Shown: in pieces, positions 1 to 8,317 of the stretch | How the letters are laid out: each line of letters begins with the position of its first letter | How positions within the stretch are numbered: position 1 is the stretch's first letter | Source: Gemmatimonadota bacterium | GTDB taxonomy: Bacteria > Gemmatimonadota > Gemmatimonadetes > Longimicrobiales > Gaopeijiaceae | Reading direction: 5' to 3' | Length of the DNA: 64,000 bases | Assembly: GCA_041390125.1 (NCBI GenBank) | Contig: JAWKQN010000015.1 | Span: forward strand, 1-64,000 | Notes under the pieces: generated by a model | Seen by the model: only the letters and a program-made list of their open reading frames with translations | What the model was told of the DNA's origin: nothing | The model's database searches: none | Position numbers and translations under genes: made by a program

Positions 1-672
1 CGCACAGTCGACCGATCGGTGCAGGCCGGTGAGGCGGAAGCGCGCGTCATCGTGATCGAAGCCCTGCGCCTCTTCCCAGGTGTCCTGCCCATGGCAGTCG
101 GTGCACGCCCGCCCCCCGAACTGACCGTCGTGGGGATCGTCTTCGCGATGACAGGAGACGCATCCGGTCTCCAGGCCCAGGAACGTCCGGTCCAGCCCCG
201 CGCCGCGTGCGGCCTTGAAGCGGCGCACCGCGGGATCGGCGACGGCATCGCGGTTGTGGCATTGCGCGCACTCCAACGTGCCGTGCGCGCCGGCCAGGGC
301 GTACCCGACATCACGCTCGTGCGCGAAGGCGTCGCGATCGAACCGGACGATGTCGGCTTCCCGTCCGGCGTGCTCCTTGTGGCAGCTGGCGCAATCGTCC
401 GTATCCACACGCGCATGGAAGCCCTGGTCCCGCTCGATCCGCCCCGCCAGCGGGGTGTGGCATTGGAGACAGAGACCGGCGGCCACGCCCTTCTGCCGCA
501 GCTCGTGGCACTGCGTGCAGTTGCGGATGCCCTCCAGGGAGGCATGCGCCTCCGTGAGCTTGCCGGGAGAGATGAGCTGGGCGCCCAGCTCGGCGGTGCT
601 CCCGAGGAGGGCGACCCCTCCCAGCAGCACACCGAGGCCGCTGCGTACACGCCGGATCCGTCGCGTCCGCAT
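1..672 (-). CDS. Multiheme c-type cytochrome (3' end cut by window)
   Basis: Reading leftward from an ATG at 672 the frame stays open to the window edge (224 codons, no stop seen). The N-terminus is a signal peptide: Arg-rich start, hydrophobic stretch at residues 12-24, and a cut site near GAQ. Six CxxCH heme-attachment motifs follow (CTQCH, CLQCH, CASCH, CAQCH, CVSCH, CTDCH) with many extra His that could be distal ligands, so this is a periplasmic or exported multiheme cytochrome with at least six hemes. It starts 4 nt after the stop of the membrane cytochrome b gene, and no separate ribosome site is obvious, so it is probably translationally coupled. It is the last gene seen of an electron-transfer operon. 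The full heme count and final location are unknown because the gene runs off the window. Confidence 0.9.
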   Translation of the reverse strand, partial: MRTRRIRRVRSGLGVLLGGVALLGSTAELGAQLISPGKLTEAHASLEGIRNCTQCHELRQKGVAAGLCLQCHTPLAGRIERDQGFHARVDTDDCASCHKEHAGREADIVRFDRDAFAHERDVGYALAGAHGTLECAQCHNRDAVADPAVRRFKAARGAGLDRTFLGLETGCVSCHREDDPHDGQFGGRACTDCHGQDTWEEAQGFDHDDARFRLTGLHRSVDCA

Positions 673-676
673 TGGA

Positions 677-1525
677 TCAGAAGATCCAGGTGTACCCGAA
701 CGCCACCGCCACCCCCACATGCACCACGAGGATGAGCAGCATGACGATCGCGAGCGGCAGGTGGAAGGCGTGCCAGTAGCGGAACATGCGCTGGAAGGGC
801 TGCAGCAGCGCGCCCTGGCGTCCCAGGCGCTGACCCCGCTCCAACAATCCAGCGACCTCGGCCCGCAGCCCCACGGGCACGCCGCTGCGCGCCAATGCCG
901 CGTGCAGGCGTCTGCGGCGACCGCGGGCGGTGAGGCGGTATCCCAGCGAGCTCGACAGGGCCGGAAGCAGGCCCGGACGCGCCCCGACGGCGGCGGAGTC
1001 CCAGATGCCGGCCAACGCGGCTTCGTCCACCGGCGCGATGGCCCGGGCGCGCTCGAGGAGCGCCGCCTTCTCGTCCTCGATGGCGCGCTGGGACAGGAAG
1101 GCCCCGTTCACCGTCTTTGGAATCCACACGTAGACGTAGCGGCCGAAGACGCCACTCACGACGACGGCCGCCATGGACCAGAACGCGATGGCGACGACAC
1201 CACCGAAACGGAACGTCGTGTGGAGCAGGACCAGGAAGGGCCCGAGCGTGCACAGGAAGATGTGGAACTCGAGCCACCCCTTGAGGCGCCCGAACCGCGC
1301 GAGGAACACGAAGCGCTTGCGAGCCGTGTACAGCGCGACCCCGAGCAGGATCATGGCCGTCCCGACGATTCCGTAGCCCTGACCCAGCAGCCCGTTGGGC
1401 GCGAAGAGCGCGTGCGAATCGGCGTAGAGGCGGTCGGCGAGCGGGAGGCGGTAGTAGTCCAGACCGTGGAGCGAAGCGGCCACCGCGACGACCACCCAGA
1501 CGACGACGAGGAATCCACGGAACAC
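677..1525 (-). CDS. Membrane diheme cytochrome b-like protein
   Basis: The 282-residue protein has about five membrane helices (near residues 3-20, 50-67, 85-104, 108-128 and 252-278) and a charged soluble loop between the last two. Two histidine pairs are spaced exactly H-X13-H within helices, His88/His102 and His255/His269. That is the classic spacing for two stacked b-hemes in cytochrome b561 or bc1-type bundles. The likely role is passing electrons across the inner membrane between the quinone pool and the multiheme cytochromes encoded on both sides. GTG start with GAGG about 8 nt upstream; 10 nt after the beta-barrel gene and 4 nt before the next cytochrome. I cannot name the exact family, so the quinone link is inferred. 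Confidence 0.75.
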   Translation of the reverse strand: MFRGFLVVVWVVVAVAASLHGLDYYRLPLADRLYADSHALFAPNGLLGQGYGIVGTAMILLGVALYTARKRFVFLARFGRLKGWLEFHIFLCTLGPFLVLLHTTFRFGGVVAIAFWSMAAVVVSGVFGRYVYVWIPKTVNGAFLSQRAIEDEKAALLERARAIAPVDEAALAGIWDSAAVGARPGLLPALSSSLGYRLTARGRRRRLHAALARSGVPVGLRAEVAGLLERGQRLGRQGALLQPFQRMFRYWHAFHLPLAIVMLLILVVHVGVAVAFGYTWIF

Positions 1526-1535
1526 GGCCCGATCC

Positions 1536-3599
1536 TCAGAACGTCTTCCAGAGGCTGCTGTACAGCCGCAGGTTGCGGAGGTTGCCGCCCCACTGTCCGC
1601 TTCCCTGCACCGATGCGCGCAGGCCCTCCCGCAGGGGAAATGTCACGGACCCGTCCACGCCGTGGGTCGTGAGCCGGTTGAAGGCGCTGTCGGTCCGGTA
1701 GAACCGGTATCCGAACCGGGCATCGACGTCTCCCAGGGAGCGAGAGAGCGTGGGCGACAGCGTCGTTCCCGTTCCCAGGCCGTCACTCCACCAGGTGAGG
1801 TAGGTGTTCGTGCTCCACGCTCCGGGGCCCCGGAGCTGGACCGAGCCGCTCAGCGCGTGCGAGGTGCCGCGCACGTCGGAGCGATTGACACTGGCATCGG
1901 CGCCGACGACCGCGCCTCCGAGGGCGACGCTCGCACCCACTCCCGCACCGTCCCGCAGGTAGGAGAACGGGTCACCGGGCAGCCAGTAGTAGTAGGGCTG
2001 GCGCCGCGTGAGTCGCGCGTAGAGTTGCGTCGCGGTGCGGACCCGGAGCGTCGCGTTGGCCTGCAGCTCGGTCAGCCTCCACCCACCGTCGTTCACGTCC
2101 TGATCCACCTGCAGGTCGTTCGACACCGTCAGGCGGCTCCACCATAGACGCTGCGACCATCCCAGGAACGTGTGGGCGGCCTGTCCCTCGCGCGGCATGA
2201 GCCGATGGATGGAACCGTCCGCGCGGAAGCCCGACCCCTCGGTGCGGCGCTCGAGGTCCACGAACGCGCTGACCTTGGGGAGCTGGGTGCTGAACCCTTC
2301 GTTCCAGGCGTCCGGCTGGAAGCCGACGAGCACGCCGCCGCCAAGCTCGCGCCCACCCACACGGACCACGCCGCCGTCCCAGTAGCCGCTGAATGATTCG
2401 TAGGGGCTGTAGAACCGACCGAGCCGCACCTGGAGTCGCTCGGTCTCGCGGTCCAGACTGAGCTCGTAGACCCGGAGCGACCGCTGGTTGGCGAGCGCGA
2501 TCCCGCCGCTCGCATGGCGGTAGGAACCGCGCAGGTTCGCCTGGAGTCGCAGCCCGCCAGGCAGATCCGTGACGGTCCCCATCAGCCGGGCGGTGGGGGT
2601 CACGAACGTGCGGGAGACCGTGCCGGACTCCGTGCTGTCGGACCAGTGCGTGCTGGACTGCACCGCGTTCAGGTCCACCAGCAGACGTCCCGACGCGCGT
2701 GCCGAGCGCGTCGCGTCGACCTCGGTGGCCGCGGCCGGGGCTGCTCCCTCCGGGAACGCGCGAGCGTACACGTCGATCAGGGTCTCTGTGGGCCGGCCCT
2801 GCCCCTCGTGTGAGAGGCGCACACGGTCCCCGCGGGTGACCTGGACCGGCGCCCCCACGAACTCGAGGACTGCGCGTGCCTCCGCCGCGGCCAGGACGTG
2901 GAGGCGACGCCCCCCCTGCTCAGCGTCGTCGACAGCGAGCAGCGCGAGGGTGTCGTCGGCCATCAAGCCCGACTCGGTGCCGCGATCGACATACAGGGTG
3001 GAGCCCGCGATGCGCGTGACGGTGGTGACGACCACGTCCTGCCGGGTCTCCGGAGCCGGCGTCGCATCCGGGACGCGAGCGGACACCGCGTGCGGTTCGA
3101 CGACCGGGCTCGCCGCGCGTGCCGCTGCGGATGGCGCCGGGTCCGGTGCCGGGGGGAGCGGGGTCGTCGCATCGACCACACCGACCGTCCAGGCGGCGAA
3201 GCGCACCGGGCCGGTGTCCAGGTGCACCACCACGGCGTCCCCTTCCCGTTCGAGCCGATGGGCGACCGCGCGCTCGAGGTCGAGGACCACCCGCACGGTC
3301 GTCTCGTCGAACTGGCTGCTACGGATCCGCGCGATCCCCGACCCGCGCACCCCCGCGAAGTCGGTCCGTTCCAGGTCGTGGTCCAGACCGGAGAGATCCA
3401 CCACCACGCGCGCGGGACCACTCAAGCGGAACGCGCGCACCGCCTGCAACCCGGTCGTGGTCAGAAGCACCTGCGTGCCCTGACCCGTGGCCTGCACCTG
3501 GATGCCGCGCAGGTGCCCCTGCGGCTCCTGGGCGGCGGCCGCCGCCGGAAACAGCAGCACTGCCCAGATCCACGTGCGCGGTACGCGGACCCGGCTCAC
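1536..3599 (-). CDS. Outer-membrane beta-barrel protein with N-terminal AMIN domain
   Basis: 687 residues. A signal peptide (residues 1-23, ending AAAQ) is followed by an AMIN-type domain at about 25-130; AMIN domains bind the cell wall and occur in PilQ secretins and AmiC. A Pro/Ala-rich linker leads to a small beta domain at about 188-260. The C-terminal half (about 290-687) is an alternating polar/hydrophobic, aromatic-rich pattern typical of an outer-membrane barrel, and the protein ends in Phe, the usual last residue for BAM-inserted proteins. Its GTG start overlaps the 28-heme cytochrome stop by 4 bp (GTGA). Encoded between multiheme cytochromes and a cytochrome b, it is a candidate porin sheath for a transmembrane electron conduit. 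That role comes from context; the barrel itself is only a pattern call. Confidence 0.75.
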   Translation of the reverse strand: MSRVRVPRTWIWAVLLFPAAAAAQEPQGHLRGIQVQATGQGTQVLLTTTGLQAVRAFRLSGPARVVVDLSGLDHDLERTDFAGVRGSGIARIRSSQFDETTVRVVLDLERAVAHRLEREGDAVVVHLDTGPVRFAAWTVGVVDATTPLPPAPDPAPSAAARAASPVVEPHAVSARVPDATPAPETRQDVVVTTVTRIAGSTLYVDRGTESGLMADDTLALLAVDDAEQGGRRLHVLAAAEARAVLEFVGAPVQVTRGDRVRLSHEGQGRPTETLIDVYARAFPEGAAPAAATEVDATRSARASGRLLVDLNAVQSSTHWSDSTESGTVSRTFVTPTARLMGTVTDLPGGLRLQANLRGSYRHASGGIALANQRSLRVYELSLDRETERLQVRLGRFYSPYESFSGYWDGGVVRVGGRELGGGVLVGFQPDAWNEGFSTQLPKVSAFVDLERRTEGSGFRADGSIHRLMPREGQAAHTFLGWSQRLWWSRLTVSNDLQVDQDVNDGGWRLTELQANATLRVRTATQLYARLTRRQPYYYWLPGDPFSYLRDGAGVGASVALGGAVVGADASVNRSDVRGTSHALSGSVQLRGPGAWSTNTYLTWWSDGLGTGTTLSPTLSRSLGDVDARFGYRFYRTDSAFNRLTTHGVDGSVTFPLREGLRASVQGSGQWGGNLRNLRLYSSLWKTF

Positions 3600-5797
3600 G
3601 ACCGACCCGTGGGGTGGCAGGAGAGGCAGGCCGTGCTCGTGTAGGAGTAGCCCGACCGGCCTTTGTGCTTGTCATCCATCTTGGACTTGCTGTGCTCATG
3701 GCAGGTCAGGCACGTGAAGACGGCGTAGTCGGAGGGGTTCGTGTGACAAGTGCTGCAGTCGTTGTTCCACTTTCCCCGGTGCTTGCCGGAGTAGATCGGG
3801 AAGAAGGCGCCATCATGGTTGAAGGTGGCGCCCGACCACTGCGTCTGCGTGTGGCAGTCGAGGCAGGTGGTGGGGAAGCCCGTGCCGGCATGCTCGCCGT
3901 TGTAGTCCGCCTGGTGGCAGGCCACGCAGTCATTCTGGGTGGCGGGGCTCCAGGGCACGGCGCCGTTCGGGCCCGAGTGGCAGGTGCTGCACTGCGCCGA
4001 CGCGTGCGCCCCCACCAGCGAGAACCCGCTGGCCACGGTGGCGTGGTTGAACGTCGCACCCGTCCACGTGTTCACGCTGTGGCAGGACAGACACGTCGTC
4101 GGGAAGCCCGTCCCCGCATGCTCCGCGTTGTAGTCCGTCTGGTGGCAGGCCACGCAGTCGTCCTGGCTGGCCGGGCTCCAGGGCACCGTGTTGTTCGGGC
4201 CCGAGTGGCAGGTCTCGCACTGCGCCCCGGCGTGGGCACCCACGAGCTGGAATCCACCCGCAGCCACCGCGTGATCGAACACGGCGCCGCTCCAGCGCTC
4301 CGTACCGTGACAGGTGGCGCAATCGGTGGGGATGCTCGTGCCTGCATGCTCGCCGTCGTACTCGGCCCGATGGCACGCGACGCAATCGTCCTGGTTGGCG
4401 GGGCTCCACGGGACGGCCCCGCCCGCTCCGGAGTGACACGCCGAGCAGGAGACCGTCTGGTGGCGTCCGACCAGCTCGAAGCCCTCCGAGAGGGCCAGGT
4501 GATCGAACGTGGCCGTCCCCCATCCATCCACCGTGTGACAGGTGGCGCACTCGGTCGGGATGTTCGTCCCGGCATGTTCGCCGTCGTAGTCGGCCTGGTG
4601 GCAGGCCACGCAGTCGTCGACGTCGCGCGGGGTGAACCGCAGCTCGGTGCTGGGGATCAGGTGACAGCCCGCGCAGGGCGCCTCGGCGTGCTCCCCCAGG
4701 AGGGGGAACCCGGTGACCTGCAGATGGTCGAACGCCGCGCCCTCCCAGCCGGTCTCGCTATGGCATTGGACGCAACCAGTCGGGAACCCGCCGCCCGAGT
4801 GCTCGCGATCATAGTCCGTCCGGTGACAGGCCACGCAGTCCTGGTCGTCCGCGGCCTGGAACGGCACGTCGAAGGCGGGGCCGCTGTGGCACGACGAGCA
4901 GGCTGCATCCTGGTGTCGTCCGATCAGGCGGAAGCCCTCCGACAACGTCGGGTGGTCGAGCCCGGCGCCGTCCCAGGAATCGACGCCGTGGCAGCTGAGG
5001 CAGGTCGTCGGGAAACCCTGGCCTCCATGCTCCCGGTCGAAGTCCGCGACGTGGCAGGTGACGCAGTCGTCCTGGTCCGCGGGCCGCCAGAGCGGTTCCA
5101 GGGACGGCATCTGATGACAGCGGGCGCATTCCAGCCCCACGTGGGCACCCACGAGCCCGAACCCGTCGGACAGCCGCGCGTGATCGAAGGATTCGCTCGC
5201 TCGCCACGACAGCGTGCCATGACACTGCTGGCAGCTGGTGGGGAAGCCCAGGCGCTCATGATCGACGACGTCGGTCCGCTGGTAGTCGGCGACGTGACAG
5301 CTCAAGCAATCCGAATCGCGCGTGGAGAACGCGCCCCCGCGGTCGTCGGTGTGACACGTCTCGCAGGTGACCTGCAGGTGGGCGCCGGAGAGCGGGAACT
5401 CCGTGCGGGCATGCAACTGCACGGCTTCGACCTGTTGGAAAGAAGCCGTGGAATGACAACTGGCGCAGTCCTGACCCAATGCCGCCTGGTGGACATCCAG
5501 GTGACAGGATGCACAGTCCGCGAGCGGGACGCGCGGTTGATCGAACCGCAGATCCATATGGCACCGCGTGCACTGCGCTTCGGCGTGCGTGCCGGTCAGC
5601 GGGAAGGCGGTGCGTGCGTGGTCGAAGTCGGGGCTCGACTTGACCGGCGTCCACGATTCGGGCGTGTGACAGGAGACGCAGTCCAGGTCCGCGGGCAGCG
5701 GTCCGTGGGGATTGATGCCGGCGACCTGGGCGCTGCCCGGCATGGCGAGCAGGCCGGTCAGGACGACCAGCGACAACCCGTGCGCCAGCGTCCTCAT
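3596..5797 (-). CDS. 28-heme c-type cytochrome made of triheme repeats
   Basis: The 733-residue secreted protein (signal peptide about 1-23, ending GSAQ) contains 28 CxxCH motifs from residue 40 to 728. Most of it is a tandem repeat: the CVACH/CVTCH cysteine recurs at residues 245, 321, 396, 472, 548 and 624, a period of 75-76, and each unit carries three hemes. Each unit also has conserved non-CxxCH His (EHAG, F-D/N-H, G-A/R-H) suited to distal heme ligation. Such a chain of closely packed hemes would act as a long-range electron wire in the periplasm or at the cell surface. I chose the ATG at 5797 because it gives a clean signal peptide and leaves 4 nt after the upstream TPR gene; an earlier in-frame start would overlap that gene. 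Confidence 0.93.
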   Translation of the reverse strand: MRTLAHGLSLVVLTGLLAMPGSAQVAGINPHGPLPADLDCVSCHTPESWTPVKSSPDFDHARTAFPLTGTHAEAQCTRCHMDLRFDQPRVPLADCASCHLDVHQAALGQDCASCHSTASFQQVEAVQLHARTEFPLSGAHLQVTCETCHTDDRGGAFSTRDSDCLSCHVADYQRTDVVDHERLGFPTSCQQCHGTLSWRASESFDHARLSDGFGLVGAHVGLECARCHQMPSLEPLWRPADQDDCVTCHVADFDREHGGQGFPTTCLSCHGVDSWDGAGLDHPTLSEGFRLIGRHQDAACSSCHSGPAFDVPFQAADDQDCVACHRTDYDREHSGGGFPTGCVQCHSETGWEGAAFDHLQVTGFPLLGEHAEAPCAGCHLIPSTELRFTPRDVDDCVACHQADYDGEHAGTNIPTECATCHTVDGWGTATFDHLALSEGFELVGRHQTVSCSACHSGAGGAVPWSPANQDDCVACHRAEYDGEHAGTSIPTDCATCHGTERWSGAVFDHAVAAGGFQLVGAHAGAQCETCHSGPNNTVPWSPASQDDCVACHQTDYNAEHAGTGFPTTCLSCHSVNTWTGATFNHATVASGFSLVGAHASAQCSTCHSGPNGAVPWSPATQNDCVACHQADYNGEHAGTGFPTTCLDCHTQTQWSGATFNHDGAFFPIYSGKHRGKWNNDCSTCHTNPSDYAVFTCLTCHEHSKSKMDDKHKGRSGYSYTSTACLSCHPTGRS
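3848..5065 (-). repeat. 228-bp tandem coding repeats (76-residue triheme units)
   Basis: Within the 28-heme cytochrome gene, residues 245-650 consist of about five and a half consecutive units of 75-76 codons. The three units nearest the 3' end are the most alike (shared D-x-C-V-A-C-H, E-H-A-G-T, P-W-S-P-A elements), as expected from recent unequal duplication. Long near-identical repeats like this are prone to assembly collapse, so the real copy number could differ. Confidence 0.85.
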
Positions 5798-5801
5798 CGG
5801 C

Positions 5802-6461
5802 CTACGCCTGGTCCCGCGTACGTTCGAGGGCGGCGCGCGCCATGGCGGCCACCGCACCTGCCGTCTCCTGCCGCGCGGCGCGCTCCCACCACTCGCGTGC
5901 CTCCTGCACGCTTCCCTGGTTGATCGCAGCCACGCCGAGGTTGTAGAGGGCGGACGCGTCGTCGGGGAACCGGACCAACATGCGGGTCATGAGGGCGCCC
6001 ACGTCGGACCAGCGCACCAGGGACCCGTAGCAGTTGGCCAGGTCCAGCCAGGCCTGCCGGCGACCGGGGTCGAGCTCGAGGAGCCGCTCGTAGTAGGTGG
6101 CAGCCTCCTCCCGCTTGTGTGCGTCGTACAGGAGGGTCGCCAGGCTATCCAGGGTCGCCGCGTCGTCGGGCGTGGCGTCGAGGCGGGCGCGCAGACGCTC
6201 CGTGCGCGCATGGTATTCGGCGGAGACGGGGCCGACGGATTCGCCGGGGGCACCCAACTGCACGCCAGCGGCGGCGTGCAGCGTCTGGAGCGAGTCGGCG
6301 GACAGCCCGGACGCATCCGGCGCCGGCGGAGCGGACGCCGGAAGCGCTCCCGCGCGCAGCGACGCCAGCACGGCTACCCCGAGCGCGAACGCGCCCGCCA
6401 GCAGCAACAGCCCTCTCCGGGGCGGACGCGCCGGCGACGCTTCAATATTGAAGGAACCCAC
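5802..6461 (-). CDS. TPR-repeat protein with N-terminal membrane anchor
   Basis: From the chosen GTG at 6461 the protein has 219 residues: a short basic segment, one hydrophobic helix (about 17-38), and two or three TPR-like helical repeats in the C-terminal half (Y-Y-E-R-L-L-E-L-D-P, A-L-Y-N-L-G-V-A). It is the first gene of the cytochrome operon and stops 4 nt before the 28-heme cytochrome start. TPR proteins near multiheme cytochromes often help assembly or scaffold the complex, but no specific function is visible here. The GTG at 6461 has GGAG about 8 nt upstream; another in-frame GTG at 6527 would add 22 residues but lies inside a perfect inverted repeat, so I prefer the shorter form. 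Confidence 0.65.
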   Translation of the reverse strand: MGSFNIEASPARPPRRGLLLLAGAFALGVAVLASLRAGALPASAPPAPDASGLSADSLQTLHAAAGVQLGAPGESVGPVSAEYHARTERLRARLDATPDDAATLDSLATLLYDAHKREEAATYYERLLELDPGRRQAWLDLANCYGSLVRWSDVGALMTRMLVRFPDDASALYNLGVAAINQGSVQEAREWWERAARQETAGAVAAMARAALERTRDQA

Positions 6462-6514
6462 TCGATGCTCTCCGGTCCATGGTGCGATACCGGAGAGAGC
6501 TGTGAGGCAGCGTC

Positions 6515-6531
6515 GTACGTGAACCACGTAC
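6515..6531. promoter_or_regulatory. Perfect inverted repeat upstream of the cytochrome operon
   Basis: GTACGTG-AAC-CACGTAC: two perfect 7-base arms with a 3-base spacer, 54 nt upstream of the preferred TPR start at 6461. It could be a dimeric-regulator operator or a hairpin in the 5' leader of the electron-transfer operon. No regulator gene is adjacent. Confidence 0.35.
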
Positions 6532-6689
6532 CGTCCACCGGGGGAGCCTCACCGGGCCGACACTGGGTAGGACTACGGAGGCAAGAGCGGGACCGGAGGG
6601 CTGGCGGTGTAGCAGACCAGCGACGAACCGGGCGGGATCCCCGCAACCACGGGGAGTGAGTGCGGGCTAAACCAAACCGGCGCTACGGC
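6532..6689. other. Non-coding leader with hairpins before the cytochrome operon
   Basis: No credible gene lies here. Two hairpins are visible: arms 6600-6604/6617-6621 (GCTGG/CCAGC) and arms 6639-6643/6650-6654 (CCCCG/CGGGG). The gap separates the SPOR-domain gene from the TPR/cytochrome genes on the same strand, so it probably holds the operon promoter and perhaps a structured 5' UTR. I could not match it to a known riboswitch class. Confidence 0.4.
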
Positions 6690-7322
6690 CTACCCTGGTC
6701 CGCGCCGACGCACGACCGTCTCGGAACGGGCATCGTCGACCACACGCGCATCGAAGTCGTACCGTCGCAGGCGCCGCTCATCGCGGCGCGCCCGGTCGCG
6801 TTCGCCATAGCGACCCACCCGCACGCGGTAACGGTCCTCGCCGTCGGACGGGAGGCGGACCAGCCGCGGGGAGAGGCCCGCGCGCAACGCGTCGTCGAAG
6901 ACCCGGGCGGCGCGGGCGTAGGAGTCCGTGGCGGCCAGCTCCAGCGCGAACAGGGGTGCCGGTGCCGACCGGGGCTGAGCAGCCCGGCGCTCTCCACGGG
7001 CCTCGGCGAGCTGATCGAGTCGGTGGCGCGCGCGCGATGCGTAGCTGCCGCCCGGGTGTTCCAGCACGATGCGGACGTAGTCCTGCGCCGCCAGGTCCGG
7101 ATCCACGGTGAGCCGCGCGCGCAGCCACAGGCCGCGCTCGCGATCCGCGGCGCTGCGGTCGTCGAAAGCATCCCACCACAGCTCCAACGCCAGGCGCGCC
7201 TCGTCCAGCCGCGCCTCCGCGGCGCGCGCCTCGACATCGTCCAGCGTCCAGCCCTGTGCGGCGAGATCGGCAGGCACCGCCAGCACCAGCGTAGCGGCAC
7301 CCACCCAGGCCCGCACGTTCAC
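6690..7322 (-). CDS. Secreted SPOR-domain protein with TPR-like repeats
   Basis: 210 residues: a signal peptide (hydrophobic about 5-20, cut after A-A-Q), a helical middle resembling a YbgF/TPR module, and a C-terminal stretch (about 130-200) with the pattern of a SPOR domain (repeated Y-x-V-x-V-G-x-Y, R-L/R-x-Y-D-x-x-V). SPOR domains bind denuded peptidoglycan at division sites. The GTG start at 7322 overlaps the holA stop by 4 bp (GTGA); a longer in-frame start would run into holA and lose the signal peptide at the N-terminus. Likely role: envelope or septum-associated accessory protein. The SPOR call is by pattern only. Confidence 0.7.
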   Translation of the reverse strand: MNVRAWVGAATLVLAVPADLAAQGWTLDDVEARAAEARLDEARLALELWWDAFDDRSAADRERGLWLRARLTVDPDLAAQDYVRIVLEHPGGSYASRARHRLDQLAEARGERRAAQPRSAPAPLFALELAATDSYARAARVFDDALRAGLSPRLVRLPSDGEDRYRVRVGRYGERDRARRDERRLRRYDFDARVVDDARSETVVRRRGPG

Positions 7323-8305
7323 GCGGCGCTCCGGCCGCGCGCTTCCAGCGTCAGGAACCACTCCTCCAACAGGTGCTCATCGGAGAAGCTCGCGCTCTTC
7401 AGGAGGCGATCGACGCGCGCGAGGCCTACGAGCGCTTCGCGGATCTGGGGCTCGGTCCAGCGGCGCGCCTGGGGAGCGAGCCTGCGCGCCAGCCACTTCT
7501 GATGCCCGGGTAGCACCCGCTCCAACGCGGCGGCGCCCCCGGTGTTGAGGAGGCCGAGGCGCAGCAGGTGCGTGCCGAGGCTCATCGCCAGGCCCACGCC
7601 CGATTCGCCTTGGTCCAGGAGGACCGGCAGCGCCCGGCGCGCGTCGCGGAAGCGGCGCTCCCCGACCAGGTCGAACCACTTCCAGCGATCCTGCGCGGGC
7701 AGGCGGGTCCCGGCCGCCTCGACGTCCGCCGCCGTGATGCGCTGGGCGTCGCCCACGCGGTCGCGCAGCTTGGCCAGCTCCTGGTCCAGGATACCGAGGT
7801 CGGCTCCCACGCCCGCCGCGAGTGCGCGGGCCGCGTCGGGTTCGATCTCAACCCCGTGGTGCTCCTGTCCCCAGCTCATCAGCCAGCCCGGCAGGTCGTC
7901 GGGAGAGAGCGGCTCGAACTCGACCGAGCGCGCCTTGCGGGCGAGCGTGGTCCAGAACTTGGCCTTGGAGCCACCGGTGCGCGCCACCAGCACGAGCGCC
8001 AGACCCGGCGGCGTGCGCGCCAAGGCATCCTCGATCACGGCGCGCGTGCGCGAGCTGGCCGCGAGGCCCTCTGCGTCGCGGATCAGCACCACGCGCCACT
8101 CGGCCATCATGGGAGGCGTGCCGATCACGGACGCGAGCGTCTCGACGGTCACGTCGGTGCCGCGCAGGACATCCAGGTTGAAGTCGCGCGTGGAGGCGTC
8201 GAGATGGCGCTCGAGCAGGGTCTGGAAGGCGCGCTCCTTCCGGAACTCGTCATCCCCGTGGAGGAAGAAGACCCCGCCCTTCTTCCCGTCGAGGGGGGAG
8301 GACAC
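7319..8305 (-). CDS. holA: DNA polymerase III delta subunit
   Basis: 328 residues, normal for HolA, the clamp-loader subunit that opens the beta sliding clamp. The N-terminal AAA-like region has the F-L-H-G-D-D/E-x-F-x-x-E motif near residues 13-23, with no Walker A lysine, as expected for delta. The family pattern of R-D-A-E (clamp-binding region), P-P-G-L-A-L-V-L-V near 95-110 and W-F-D-L-V-G near 210 is present, followed by the helical collar domain. GTG start, 12 nt after the anti-sigma gene stop. Essential core gene, so the neighbourhood is chromosomal. Confidence 0.92.
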   Translation of the reverse strand: MSSPLDGKKGGVFFLHGDDEFRKERAFQTLLERHLDASTRDFNLDVLRGTDVTVETLASVIGTPPMMAEWRVVLIRDAEGLAASSRTRAVIEDALARTPPGLALVLVARTGGSKAKFWTTLARKARSVEFEPLSPDDLPGWLMSWGQEHHGVEIEPDAARALAAGVGADLGILDQELAKLRDRVGDAQRITAADVEAAGTRLPAQDRWKWFDLVGERRFRDARRALPVLLDQGESGVGLAMSLGTHLLRLGLLNTGGAAALERVLPGHQKWLARRLAPQARRWTEPQIREALVGLARVDRLLKSASFSDEHLLEEWFLTLEARGRSAA

Positions 8306-8317
8306 CGGCGCCCTGCC

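Noticed and set aside
3119..5923. Very long open frame on the plus strand opposite the 28-heme cytochrome
   Set aside because: It is antisense to a gene with 28 CxxCH motifs; its Arg/Gly/Ala/Val-rich translation has no family pattern and arises from GC-rich codon bias.
6540..6700. Possible cobalamin riboswitch or RNase P-like RNA (CCCCGCAACCACGGGG segment)
   Set aside because: Only a few short motifs agree; the other conserved blocks and the full length are missing, so it is reported only as an unexplained structured leader.
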